Source: Dryomyza anilis
Lineage: Eukaryota > Arthropoda > Insecta > Diptera > Dryomyzidae
Length of the DNA: 64,000 bases
Direction: 5' to 3'
Assembly: GCA_951804985.1 (NCBI GenBank)
Contig: OX638134.1
Coordinates: 80,455,679-80,519,678 of the forward strand
Made by a program: the position numbers and the translations under genes. Shown one piece after another: positions 23,831 to 35,222 of the stretch. The stretch's first letter is position 1. Each line of letters begins with the position of its first letter. Below the pieces are notes generated by a model. It did no database searches. It was not told the DNA's origin and worked only from the letters and a program-made list of their open reading frames with translations.

Positions 23831-25742
23831 ATGTGATTGAATAAAATTTATAAAACATTTTTCAGTGCACCGCTAACTCCAAGTACAACCCTCAGGTCAC
23901 TGAAATGCCTCTCCTGATGAATTTAGTGTAAAATTCAATGGGAATTTGCTGCAATTAGTTAAATTATGCTGAAGGGTTCTTCGAGTGATTCGGGAATGTG
24001 CGCTGAAATGGGTTGTTGCATCGGCTGTGCAATGGGTGCTGTAATGGATTTTTGGGCAATTCCATTTAGAAAGGGAAATGGTGGACTTGTACAGGATTGG
24101 TGTCAAACCCATAAAATGTGGGTTGCTGCACACGCACTTCACTCAACGATGGGTTTAACACCAAACAATGACACAAAATGTATTCTTCAACTATAAAATG
24201 TTGCTGACGATGATATTTCCATTTACAACTTAATCCGCAAAAATAAAATGCACGATATATAGAGTGTGACTAAAGCCCGCAAGTGAATTTAACCATATGG
24301 TTAAACCAAATAAAGACGCGGCTAAATTGCAGTGAAAGTTGAGGGTAGGGTGCATGATGAGTGTCAACACAATTTTTCCAAATGATGGTGACGTGGTTGA
24401 TGGGCGAACGATGACTATGCAAATGCTGTATTAAAACTGACGCAATTTTTGACAGCTACGACTGACAGTTATGATGAAAAGCAAGGTTGGGGTGCACTAT
24501 AAAAAGTGTAGAAAAAAAAAATTTAATAAAAAAAAACATTAAACATGCCGTTATATTATTCACAGTCATTAAATGGCGGCATCAGAGCTTCGCATAAATA
24601 AAATAAAAATGACAGTTCGCGCTGCTTTTGACAGTGCACATTAAAATGTCAAAATGCTGAGGAAGAAGAAGAATAAGTAGATGTGAAGAAGAAGAAAAAT
24701 AAGGAAATAAATGCATTTGAAAAACTACGAATTGTCTCAAGTGGCGGCGGTTGTCATTTACAGACAAACTCCTCATCATCATCATCATCATCGTCATTCA
24801 GCGGGAAATAAGTTCAAAAGTTTTGTTTGTTGTCTTGAACAAATCTCCAGCCTCCCCATTACTTTTTTCACCCACAGGAGATGCTGAAACCAACCTACTC
24901 AACGGTGGCACCCCTTGGAAAAATTGTTAAAATAACAAAATTTTCAAAGATACTTCAATAAGATATGGCTGTAGAATAGAAGGAAGTTATGACTGCCATC
25001 AGAACTGCTTCAACCCACTTCAATTGATTGAATGATTGAAAGCTGAGTGCGCTTTTTCTTGTTGTTGTTGCTAAAGTGTGTAGACTAGTGATGTCCAAAA
25101 TAGATACTTTTTGCAAGCATGAGTACCCAATATTTATTTTTGAAAGTAAAATTTTTTATTATTACTAAAATTATATTTATTAAGTTTAGAGTTTATTTTT
25201 ATAAACTCCAAACCTTCGTTTCTTATTTCCACATATACCCAGCAGGAAATATCGTTGATGATTCCTCAATGATTCCCCTATGTCAGGTCAGAAACATCGA
25301 TGACCGATAGCATTTTTGCCCTGTAGAGCATTGATGACATTTTTATACAAATGTCCTCCGATTCATGCATGATTTAGCATTAACGATGTCATGCACGACA
25401 TTCATCAAGGAAGTCACAAATGATTGTCATTCATATTTTTTTTTTAGTAAAAAAATATTTTTTTTATTATTTTATTTATTTTTAAATTTATATTTTTTTT
25501 ATTTATCTTATTTTATTTATTATTTCAATGTTATTATAATCTTCTGTTCTCGGTTCGAATTGTATGTGTACTTGGTAATGTCAAAAATGTAATTCACTAA
25601 CGGCCATCATCTATTACTGCTTATTATCTCGTTTTTATAAAAATTGGTCCCTCATTTTGTGCCTATGTATTAAATGGCAGCGTGACAACAAACTCAAATT
25701 TTCAGTTTTACGCGTAAATGCTGCCTCTAGACGTATGTTGTA

Positions 25743-25778
25743 TGCATTTCACATTGCATTTCACATTGCATTTCACAA
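25743..25778 (+). repeat. Three-copy 12-bp tandem repeat
   Basis: The unit tgcatttcacat is repeated three times in a row. Confidence 0.85.
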
Positions 25779-26629
25779 AGTAAATTCTGCATACCTTAGG
25801 GACATGTGATAATACAGCAGAACCAAAATAAATTTCTATTCACTTTCATATTCTTATCAAGTCCTCATACTCTGTTTTTTGACATCGCCTGTAGTTTTTA
25901 AGTTATTTAAATGAAAATTCTCGTGTTTTTCTATATATTTAAATTCCTAAGTAGTTAAAGTCCTACTTAGGAATTTGAATTTTCTCTCTAATTTCTTTAG
26001 AAATCTTAGAAATTAATCAATATCAGCACATACTCCGATTCTTATTTAATAATATCATAATTTCTAATATTTTTGGAATAATCTTCTTCAAAATAAAAAT
26101 TTTCCGCTGCACAATTTCTCCTTCGATAATTTTTCCTCGAGAATAGTCTTTCATATTTAGTTTAATTTTAAATTAAATTGAGAGGTTCAGATCTAGAAAA
26201 GATATTTAGAAAAGATATTTAAATAAAGTTAAAATATAAAGTACCCGATATCACTTCATGCGAATACAAAGTATTTGGTATGCAAAATAAAACCATCACT
26301 AACGCAGTTGAATGAGAGCGGTTCCGCTACAGTTTCAATGAACCGCGGAAGGGTGCTGCCTTGCAGAGCACAGTACGGAGTGCCGCAGAGTCGATGCAAT
26401 TTTTATAGAGTACTTGACGAATGGTGAACTGTCATTCAAATGAGAAAAATATGTGGCGCGGGGTAGTTGGAAAATGAATAAAGTCATTCAATGCATCGTG
26501 GAGGGCTGGCTACTGTTGGTCAGTTCAATTCAATTCAATTGAATTCAATGAATTGCATTAAACATGCTTGAGTGCGCCGCTTAAATATTGTATTTAATTT
26601 GTCTAAATTTGAATTATTACCACCGTGAT

Positions 26630-26680
26630 TGACAGGCATTAAAGTGACAGGCCGACTGACAGGCGCGGCAGCGGTGACAG
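26630..26680 (+). promoter_or_regulatory. Cluster of four TGACAG motifs
   Basis: TGACAG occurs at 26,630-26,635, 26,645-26,650, 26,657-26,662 and 26,675-26,680, all on the plus strand, in a locally GC-rich stretch (gacaggcgcggcagcgg). TGACAG is the established core recognised by Meis/Homothorax TALE homeodomain proteins. Function here is inference from clustering alone. Confidence 0.4.
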
Positions 26681-27021
26681 CGGCTGCACTTGACTGAATC
26701 AACTTAAATTTATTGCATTCAACTACTGGGTTTAAGTTTTTTTTTTTAATTTTGGTCAATCATTTGACGAAGTGTCATCATGTGATCGAGACTGGTCAAG
26801 TTGTAATAAAATTTGTGACACAGTGGGAATTGGTTTAAAATACTTTGGTCTCGGATCACTTAATTTAATGTTGAAATCAGGGGGACTATTGATGAAATGT
26901 TTCATTGTCTAAAATTAGAAAATTAAATGTAAATTATATGTTAAAAATAGAGAAAGATATAAAATGTTAAAATTAAAAAAATGTTACAATACAATTTTGT
27001 GTAAACTAATCCTATAATCAT

Positions 27022-27960
27022 TTTAAATTTGTTCTATAATGGTTTTTATATGGTTTTATAATCGCTTTATAATGACTTTATATTGGTTTTTTTATTGGTT
27101 TTATACTGGATTTATAATGATTTTGTAAAGGTTTTATAATGGTTTTATAATAGTTTTATAATGGTTTTATACTGGTTTTATACTGGTTTTATATTGGTGT
27201 ATAGTGTCTTTATAATGGTTATATATTGGATTTATAATGGTTTTATATTGATTTTATAATGGTTTTATAATGGCTTTGTAATGGTTTTATAATGGTTTTA
27301 TATTGGTTTTATAATGGTTTTATAATGGTTATATATTGGATTTATAATTATTTTATATTGATTTTATAATGGTTTTATAATGGCTTTGTAATGGTTTTAT
27401 AATAGTTTTATATTGGTTCTATAATGGTTTTATATTGGTTTTATAATGTTTTTATAATGGCTTTACAATGGTTTTATAATGGTTTCTTAACGTTTTTGTA
27501 ATAGTTTTATAATAGTTTTAAATTCTTTTATAATAGTTTTATAATGGTTTTTTATATTGGTTTTTTAATGGTTTTATAATGGTTCTATAATGGTTATATA
27601 ATGGTTCTATAATGGTTTTATACTGGTTTTATATTGGTGTATAATATCTTGATATATATTGGATTTATAATGATTTTATACTGATTTTATAATAGTTTTA
27701 TAATGGCTTTGTAATGCTTTTATAATAGTTTTATATTGGTTATATCAGAGTTTTATATTGGTTTTATAATGTTTTTATAATGGCTTTATAATGGTTTTTT
27801 ATATTGTTTTTTTTATATTGGTTTTTTAATGGTTTTATAATGGATTTATAATGATTTTGTAAAGGTTTTATAATGGTTTTTTATATGGTTTTATAATGGT
27901 TTTATACTGGTATTATGTTGGTGTATAATGTTCTTATAATGGTTTGGTATGGTATATATT
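27022..27960 (+). repeat. 11-bp satellite array, unit GGTTTTATAAT
   Basis: About 85 copies of an 11-base unit, more diverged than the neighbouring arrays (variants tattggttttatac, ggctttgtaat, ggtgtataatg). A variant string (ggttatatattggatttata, then atttttatattg-like units) recurs near 27,220, 27,330 and 27,655, showing higher-order duplication. Confidence 0.93.
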
Positions 27961-28957
27961 GGTATATACTAATTTCTGAAATTTATAATGCAGATTTCGC
28001 ATGCAACGACTTTGTAGATGTTTTACATTTAAATATGAGAAGCTACTTTTGTGATTATTTGGTGTTTTGAATATAAACATGTCTATTGTCTCTTGTTAAG
28101 TCAACTTAGTAGTTCGCTTATCGTCTCTTGTATAGTCTTCGAAAACTATTTTCAGCTTCAGGTTACAGAGCAAATAAACGAGCAGACTTGCAACCGAAAC
28201 AGACACTGCGAGATAACGTGCTCTATGAATTATATTTACACTCGAAAACCAAACAAAAGACTCGACGGAAAACAGCTGTCAGAGTGTTGTAGTCAGACTT
28301 GGAGTCAGAGTTAGAGCAAGATGTCGGTCGGTGCATTTTTGGTAAAAACAAAACAATGTAAAAAGTGTCAAAATTATTTGCTTTAACATGGTTTTGTTGA
28401 ATAAATACAGTTGCTGCCGGTGCTGCTAGTTGCTGTTGTTGCTGCCGCAGTTGTTGATGTTGCTGGTGCTGTTTCTGTTGCTGTTGTTGGCCAAAGCAAA
28501 CAAATGCGTTGCCAACCAAAACAAAACCACATGCGGCGATATGAGCCACAAAAGATGTGAGCTGCAAGATTAAAGAGTTTATTTGTTACTCAGTGCAGTT
28601 GTTTTTTTTTTGTTCTTTTTCCACTGTCCTTTTTGCTGTTGTTCTTGTCCTCTTGTTGCAGTTGCCTCCGCACAATTGTCACCGCCGCGTTGCACTTGCG
28701 AAGCGACTGTGAAAACAGTGCAACGCCTAAAACAATAGCTGTGCGTCGGAGTCAAAGTTTGCTTTGCAACGTTATCACTTTATTTGCAAACTCCAAATGC
28801 GGAAACGGAAGCGGCTGAGGAAATGGATCTGCAGGAAGCAGCTGCGTACAGGTAGCGAGCGCATAAAGGATATGCGTTGCGGTGATAAATTGTAATACAA
28901 GAAATATATATTAATAATTTTATAAATTTAAGAATGATTAAGAAATTCAAAAATCTG
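27961..28957. other. Single-copy higher-GC island with a CTG/GTT run
   Basis: The stretch at 28,400-28,490 is rich in gttgctg triplets; read on the minus strand it would give a glutamine-rich peptide. A pyrimidine stretch ending cttgttgcag at about 28,660 looks like a 3' splice site, and the sequence after it is GC-rich (ttgcctccgcacaattgtc). A real exon is possible but not supported by any recognised domain. Confidence 0.4.
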
Positions 28958-30708
28958 ATGAATTTTATGAATTATATGAATTTTATGAATTTTATGAATT
29001 TTATGAATTTTATGAATTTTATGAATTTTATGAATTTTATGAATTTTATGAATTTATGAATTTATGAATTTTATGAATTTTATGAATTTTATGAATTTTA
29101 TGAATTTTATGAATTTTATGAATTTTATGAATTTTATGAATTTTATGAATTTTATGAATTTTATGAATTTTATGAATTTTATGAATTTTATGTATTTTAT
29201 GTATTTTATGAATTTTATGAATTTTATGAATTTTATGCATTTTATGCAATTTATGCAATTTATGAATTTTATGAATTTTATAAATTTTATGAATTTTATG
29301 AATTTTATGAATTTTATGAATTTTATGAATTTTATGAATTTTATGAATTTTATGAATTTTATGAATTTTATGAATTTTATGAATTTTATGAATTTTATGA
29401 ATTTTATGAATTTTATGAATTTTATGAATTTTATGAATATTATGAATTTTATGAATTTTATGAACTTTATGAATTTTATGAATTTTATGAATTTTATGAA
29501 TTTTATGAATTTTATGAATTTTATGAATTTTATGAATTTTATGAATTTTATGAATTTTATGAATTTTATGAATTTTATGAATTTTATGAATTTTATGAAT
29601 TTTATGATTTTTATGATTTTGATGATTTTTATGAATTTTATGAATTTTATGAATTTTATGAATTTTATGAATTTTATGAATTGTATGAATTGTATGAATT
29701 TTATGAATTTTATGAATTTTATGAATTTTATGAATTTTATGAATTTTATGAATTTTATGAATTTTATGAATTTTATGAATTTTATGAATTTTATAAATTT
29801 TATGAATTTTATGAATTTTATGAATTTTATGAATTTTATGAATTTTATGAATTTTATGAATTTTATGAATTTTATGAATTTTATGAATTTTATGAATTTT
29901 ATGAATTTTATGAATTTTATGAATTTTATGAATTTTATGAATTTTATGAATTTTATGAATTTTATGAATTTTATGAATTTTATGAATTTTATGAATTTTA
30001 TGAATTTTATGAATTTTATGAATTTTATGAATTTTATGAATTTTGTGAATTTTATGAATTTTATGAATTTTATGAATTTTATGAATTTTATGAATTTTAT
30101 GAATTTTATGAATTTTATGAATTTTATGAATTTTATGAATTTTATGAATTTTATGAATTTTATGAATTTTATGAATTTTATGAATTTTATGAATTTTATG
30201 AATTTTATGAATTTTATGAATTTTATGAATTTTATGAATTTTATGAATTTTATGAATTTTATGAATTTTATGAATTTTATGAATTTTATGAATTTTATGA
30301 ATTTTATGAAATTTACGAATTTTATGAATTTTATGAATTTTATGAATTTTATGAATTTTATGAATTTTATGAATTTTATGAATTTTATGAATTTTATGAA
30401 TTTTATGAATTTTATGAATTTTATGAATTTTATGAATTTTATGAATTTTATGAATTTTATGAATTTTATGAATTTTATGAATTTTATGAATTTTATGAAT
30501 TTTATGAATTTTATGAATTTTATGAATTTTATGAATTTTATGAATTTTATGAATTTTATGAATTTTATGAATTTTATGAATTTTATGAATTTTATGAATT
30601 TTATGAATTTTATGAATTTTATGAATTTTATGAATTTTATGAATTTTATGAATTTTATGAATTTTATAAATTTTATAAATTTTATGAATTTCATGGATTT
30701 TAGGAAAA
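28958..30708 (+). repeat. 9-bp satellite array, unit GAATTTTAT
   Basis: About 194 direct copies, mostly perfect. Variant pockets occur near 29,190-29,265 (tgtattttatg, tgcaatttatg), 29,605-29,635 (tgatttttatgattttgatg) and 29,680-29,695 (gaattgtatg). Because 9 is divisible by 3, two plus frames and two minus frames stay open for up to 1.6 kb. They would encode repeats of MNF, YEF, KFI and IHK. These are artefacts of the array. Confidence 0.98.
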
Positions 30709-31967
30709 AAATTTAATTTTTAGTGAACAAATTATTTTAATCCGCGCTGACCCCTGCGATGATTATGTCTTATACCAAATTTGTCTTAATTAAAACCAAA
30801 TTAATTAAACAAAGATATCTAAAAAGGTATGAATAAATTCAACAAGGTAACTGGTCGCTCGAAATCATGTTGTCCCCATCATGAGCTAATCCTGATTAAG
30901 CGAGAGAATAAAATATTTTTTCAACTAATTTTCGACATTTTCCGAATAACCGCTAACCTTCATTTTCACTTGAACATTTCAGTCACATTAAAAATATCTG
31001 AATCATTCAAATGAAGGCAGCCACAGATGATGAGCGCTGCAAAAACCGCCAAAATTTGGCGTTGAAAATTATGCAAAATTACCGGCGGCTCCTCCATAAA
31101 ACCACCCACCTTTTATAGCATTTACAAATTTACATAAATTTGCGTCGTAGTTCTAGTATTTTCAGAGACCGCAAGCCAGATTTTGTCAACACTGTGCTGT
31201 GGTTGAGTTTTTTTTTTTTTTGTTTTCCTGGGCCAACATTTTAGGCGACGTGATTTATAAACAAAGATTTGTGTCTGTCGTGGAAATTATAAATATTTTT
31301 TTTTTGCCTTTACCCACAGAAAATGCAATGAGCCGCATAAATTATGCGCTGTGGGTTGTTTTTAATGCGTTGCGCAATTTGAAGGCATTTGGCCAAAATG
31401 GGAGGCCTTTGAATATTTCCGAAATGTTTTGGCAACATTTATGACTTGCTTGGTAGAAATGTAGGAGCTGCGGTAATGGCTCTAATTTGCCAGCATCTAT
31501 AATTAAAATGAATGTCTGGAGAATTTGTATTAATTTTTGTGGTCGGCAGATTAATTTTTATGCGTTGTTGGAATTTTGATGCTCTAGCAGAAATTATTAT
31601 GCGTTGCGCGAATTTTTATGGCTGGACATTAGCACTTTTGGGTAGCTATTATTTTGAGTTTTGTTGCTTTTGAAATGTGTTAATTTTATATTTTTTAGTA
31701 AATTTAAATGTGAATCTGAAAAGTCGCAGATTTTCAAATTTAAAAACATTTTTAATAGTATAGTGTTTAGCTTATTTTATTTTAGTGCTTAGGAAATCAT
31801 ACATTTTATGTTTTAAAAAGTTAACCATTAATTAACCATTCATTAAACGACATCTTAGTTATATCATTTCGTATAATTTAGAATTATCTATGGATGTGGA
31901 ATGGTATGGGGTAAATGGTATGGAATAAACAAATTATATATGATCAAAAAAAAAGGTTACATTTATT
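30709..31967. other. Single-copy DNA
   Basis: A short stub of the 19-bp unit (aatttaatttttagtgaac, about 30,709-30,727) abuts the 9-bp array. The rest has moderate complexity (30,990-31,640), with tttatgcg words recurring near 31,330-31,620. No gene is recognised. Confidence 0.4.
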
Positions 31968-32030
31968 GAGGAGCCTGGGGTAAAGTAGGATTTTTTTCCA
32001 AAAAAGTACATTCTAAATTTTTGCATCAAC

Positions 32031-32330
32031 ATAATAATAATAGTTTGGCACTACAGTCCTATAAGGAACTTAGGCCGAGCTCTCTCACCATTTTGAGCTG
32101 TGCGTGTTATATTTGTTCAAAGTGGTGGGACCTACAATTTATTGCCGAACGGCGGATGAGAGCTTTTCATAGGCAATCTTTTTACTCTCGGAGGTTTTCC
32201 ATTTACTGCCGAGAGGTAGCGCGGTATAGAAAAATGTTTCTATGAAAAGATGTTGTTAGCCCCAGTCCAGGCTTGAACCGGGAACCTTTCGGCTCGCAGT
32301 CCAACGCACTAACCACTGAGCTACCGCGGC
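32031..32330 (-). mobile_element. tRNA-derived SINE, copy 2
   Basis: It has the same structure as the copy at 4580-4884 and is well conserved along its length. The tRNA-like 5' end is at 32,330 (gccgcggtagctcagtgg), followed by a body and an ATT-type tail at about 32,045-32,031. The body lacks a few bases present in copy 1, so the two are independent insertions from one family. Confidence 0.85.
32269..32323 (-). promoter_or_regulatory. Internal Pol III promoter (A and B boxes) of SINE copy 2
   Basis: The A box TAGCTCAGTGG is at 32,323-32,313 and the B box GGTTCAAGCCT at 32,279-32,269, with spacing identical to copy 1. Confidence 0.75.
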
Positions 32331-32551
32331 TACAGAAAATAATACTATTTATGTGTCTTATAATTGATTTTTGAGCGATTTTTCAAAACAGCTCAGTTTC
32401 GGAACTCTTTTTGAGTGGGAATGGACACGATGTAGTTGTTCGTCGTCAAGTTCGCAATATTTAGTATACAGGATATTTGCAGATGTATTTGAAGGGTTAC
32501 AATTTACAATTACCTACATTACCCCATATCCTACTTTATCCCAGATTCCCC

Positions 32552-32943
32552 TATATATTTTTGGTAAAACATAATTTGATTTAATAGCATTCTTATGTTC
32601 GAAATATGAAATTTTCATATTGAAATTTTCTGGGATTTTGGACGACACATTCGTACGCTTTGAACTCTAACAAGTTATAGGAAAATTAATTAATTTACCT
32701 AATTTTTTTCTGCATAAATAGTACGTAAATTAAGCTAAAAATTTGTAAAAATTAAAAAAATGAGTACTCTAGTTCAAAAAATATAAATTAAATAGTTTTC
32801 GATCAGTGACTGAAAACGTGACTGAAAACGAAAGTGCATGTTGAGGTTCATTTGGAAATTGTAAACATTATTTTTTTTTTATTATTTTTAAAAATAGCTG
32901 AGAAAATGTAATTTGTATTTACATTTTGGTAATTAAGTTTATA
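32552..32943. other. AT-rich sequence, nothing recognised
   Basis: No repeats or coding signals are seen. The motif tgcatgttgaggttcat near 32,840 recurs inverted at about 54,150 (gaacctcaacatgcac). Confidence 0.4.
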
Positions 32944-33919
32944 CACGGAAAAAAAAAAATTCTTCAATATGATGAATTTATTCATAAATATTATGAATTT
33001 TTTCACCAACTACCAGTTTCATCATATTGATACCACCGTTCATTAAATGACATATTAATGAATGCATTCATTATATATATGAACAAAATCTTCAATACAA
33101 TGAATTGGAATTGTCATATTGATGAATTTGTTCATAATATTTTTTCAATTTTTTTTTTTTTTTTATAATATAAATCAAAAAAAAAGTGTTTTAAAAATTT
33201 TATTTAAAAAATGACAGAAAAAAAAATGAATAAAAATTATCAGAAAAAAAAAAATTTAAGGGAAGAAAAATAGTTCCGAAAAAACATTTTTTCAAAAAAA
33301 AAATTTTTGTTCGAAAAAAATTTTTTTTCGAAAAAAAAATTTTGTTCGAAAAAAAAATTAGTTCGAAAAAAATTTGTTTGAAAAAAAAAATTTGTTCGAA
33401 AAAAAATTGGTTCGTAAAAAAAAATTTTCGAAAAAAAAAGTTCGAAAAAAATATTTTTTTCAAAAATATATTTTTTATAAATATAACTTTTTATTAATAA
33501 AAAGTAGTAATTATAATAAATATATTATAAAACATTTTACTAATTTATGCATGTCGAGCAAGCATTATATAAGAAATAACATACAAGAACTACGTGAGAA
33601 CTAAGAAGTACGGCAAAAAATGAACGAAAAAAAAATATTTTGGTAGAAATTTGGTTTAATGAACAGCGTTCTTCAATATGATGAACATATATGCTGTATT
33701 TTATGTTTTGGTTCATTAATATGATGAAACGTATTCTTCACATACAGTTCATCATATTGAAGAACACTTTTTCGACAGTTACCAAGCGTTCTTCATATTT
33801 ATGATAGCATTCATAACATTGATGGCGTTAGTCATTAATATTATGAATGGTTCTTCAATACAATGAATCATGGTTTGAAGAACGGAATTCATCAATATGA
33901 TGTACATTTTTTTTCTGTG
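32944..33919. mobile_element. CACAGAAAAA / ATCATATTGATGAA MITE, copy 1, expanded by an internal array
   Basis: The left end is cacggaaaaaaa followed by attcttcaatatgatgaa; it is preceded by TA. The right end reads gaattcatcaatatgatg followed by tttttttctgtg. The interior is built of short units of the form ttcatcatattgaagaac, repeated in both orientations. The gttcgaaaaaaa array (33,262-33,450) lies within it. There is no coding capacity. Confidence 0.7.
33262..33450. repeat. Minisatellite of TTCGAAAAAAAAATTTG-type units
   Basis: About ten copies, spaced about 16-20 bases, of gttcgaaaaaaa followed by a T run. The unit is partly self-complementary (ttcgaa). It has grown inside, or been inserted into, the MITE. 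Confidence 0.8.
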
Positions 33920-34319
33920 ATAGTGATTTCCTAATAAATCACAGAGTAATTTCGGACGGGATAAAAAGTTTCGTATACAAATTTTACTAGTTTTTTCTGA
34001 TAAATGTTAGAAATTTTTTACGAAATACATTTTTTTTAAATTTAGAAACAGCTCTTTGCTACTTTTTTTTAGTTTAAACCTTCAATGTCCACTGGTACCT
34101 TAAGGAATCAACCAACTAAAATCAATAATTCGTTTAGAGAATGCGACTTTAAAAATGTATATCGATCTAAGCACAACCATTTGCGCTGATCACCTATTGA
34201 AACTAACATCATTTGACATCTGTACGATCAGAATAAGACAATTTTTAATATGTTTGTACTTTCAAAAAATTATTTTTGTGGTAAATTCTTCAAAATAGGA
34301 GCAAACAAATATAGCTGTG
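33920..34319. other. AT-rich sequence, nothing recognised
   Basis: No repeats or coding signals are seen. The following element may begin slightly before 34,320 (gtggccatcgtggcc). Confidence 0.4.
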
Positions 34320-35105
34320 GCCATCGTGGCCAACATGGTTGTGGTAATCATATTTGAAGAGCGTCATACTATGATTGGGGTTTTAGTTGTAGACAATCCA
34401 ATAATACGTCTAACATGATCCTCCATATTACGATAACACACAACCATAATATGGTCCTCATTGATCATATTACAATTTCTCACAACCATAATATGGTCAT
34501 CTGTGACCATTAGATTGGTATTGACCATATTTTGTTCATAGTAGTATTTAACGTAACCATAACATGATTATTTTCTACCATATTTTGATTTTTCACTACA
34601 CCCAGAAAAAAATACTATATAAATAATAGTTTTTTACTATTAAAAATATTCAATAGGATAAATTATTATTATCGGAAAATACCATTAAATACTAGAAAAT
34701 ACCATGACATTGCCATTGAGTTTATATGAAAATTTTTATTTTTTGTATACTATTAAATCAATAATTGTCCTATTGATCAATTTTAATGGGATTTGAGGGA
34801 ATTTTTTCTGGGTGTATATTATGATAACTAAATGATTGTTAATATTATGTTATTATTGATATTTATCATATTTTGATTTTAGTAACATTTTTTGTAACCA
34901 AAACATGCTTCTTATCATATATATGTCAATTTTTCAGATAGATAATTATTTTAAAATAATATATCCACTATAAAATGATTATAGCGAGCTTAATATTCTT
35001 GAAATTAAATAATAAATACTATACTTTGATTGCGACAACCATCTATGTTTGTAGAGAGCATAGTATAGTCGTCGAGTTCAAGTCGCAACCACATTTTTCT
35101 GCTTT
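34320..35105 (+). mobile_element. CATAATATGG palindrome-rich element, copy 2, with nested MITE
   Basis: It consists of repeated palindromic words (accataatatggtc, tgaccat, catattttg) and is the reverse complement of the window's first 505 bases at both ends. A CACCCAG MITE is inserted at 34,599-34,814. There is no coding capacity. Confidence 0.65.
34599..34814 (+). mobile_element. CACCCAG MITE, copy 2
   Basis: The inverted ends are cacccagaaaaaaat and attttttctgggtg, flanked by TA on both sides. Length is 216 bases. The interior (ccatgacattgccattgag, aatagttttttactatt) is nearly identical to copy 3. Confidence 0.92.
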
Positions 35106-35222
35106 CTTTTTAAAATTTGCATTTTTTTATTATTCTGAATCGCGAGCTTTATAAATATAATTTTTTTACCTCAAAACATAAAATTAGGCAAGGGTTAATA
35201 TAAAATGTATCTTTTTGATTTC
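35106..35222. other. Short AT-rich spacer
   Basis: Nothing recognised. Confidence 0.4.

Larger units (their letters stand above)
23831..27020. other. Single-copy DNA with regulatory-like islands
   Basis: The islands at about 23,900-24,850 and 26,290-26,800 have balanced composition. TGACAG motifs occur at 24,450, 24,463, 24,610 and 24,629, and four more at 26,630-26,680. The stretch at 25,400-25,560 is T-rich. At about 25,240-25,430 a region rich in gatgat/atgtcat words starts with cccagcaggaaatatcg and may be a mobile-element remnant. No coding region is supported. Confidence 0.4.
31968..32551. mobile_element. TAAAGTAGGAT TIR element carrying SINE copy 2
   Basis: The left end (cctggggtaaagtaggat) is mirrored at the right end (atcctactttatcccag). 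The arms match over about 24 bases with few differences. The SINE at 32,031-32,330 lies inside. Related cccactttaccccag words occur at about 59,000 and 59,990, so this is probably a dispersed family. No target duplication is assigned. Confidence 0.55.

Noticed and set aside
28223..28567. Glutamine-rich 114-codon frame on the minus strand
   Set aside because: The Q run comes from a triplet repeat. The flanks have no recognisable domain, and such runs are common in fly non-coding DNA. It is kept only as a weak exon hint.
29054..30708. Telomeric or centromeric satellite identity for the arrays
   Set aside because: The units do not match known insect telomere or common fly centromere motifs that I can recall, and the blocks are short and embedded in single-copy DNA.
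29054..30716. Open frames of 546-550 and 340 codons on both strands
   Set aside because: They are produced by the 9-bp array, in which any stop-free frame stays open. The peptides are pure three-residue repeats.
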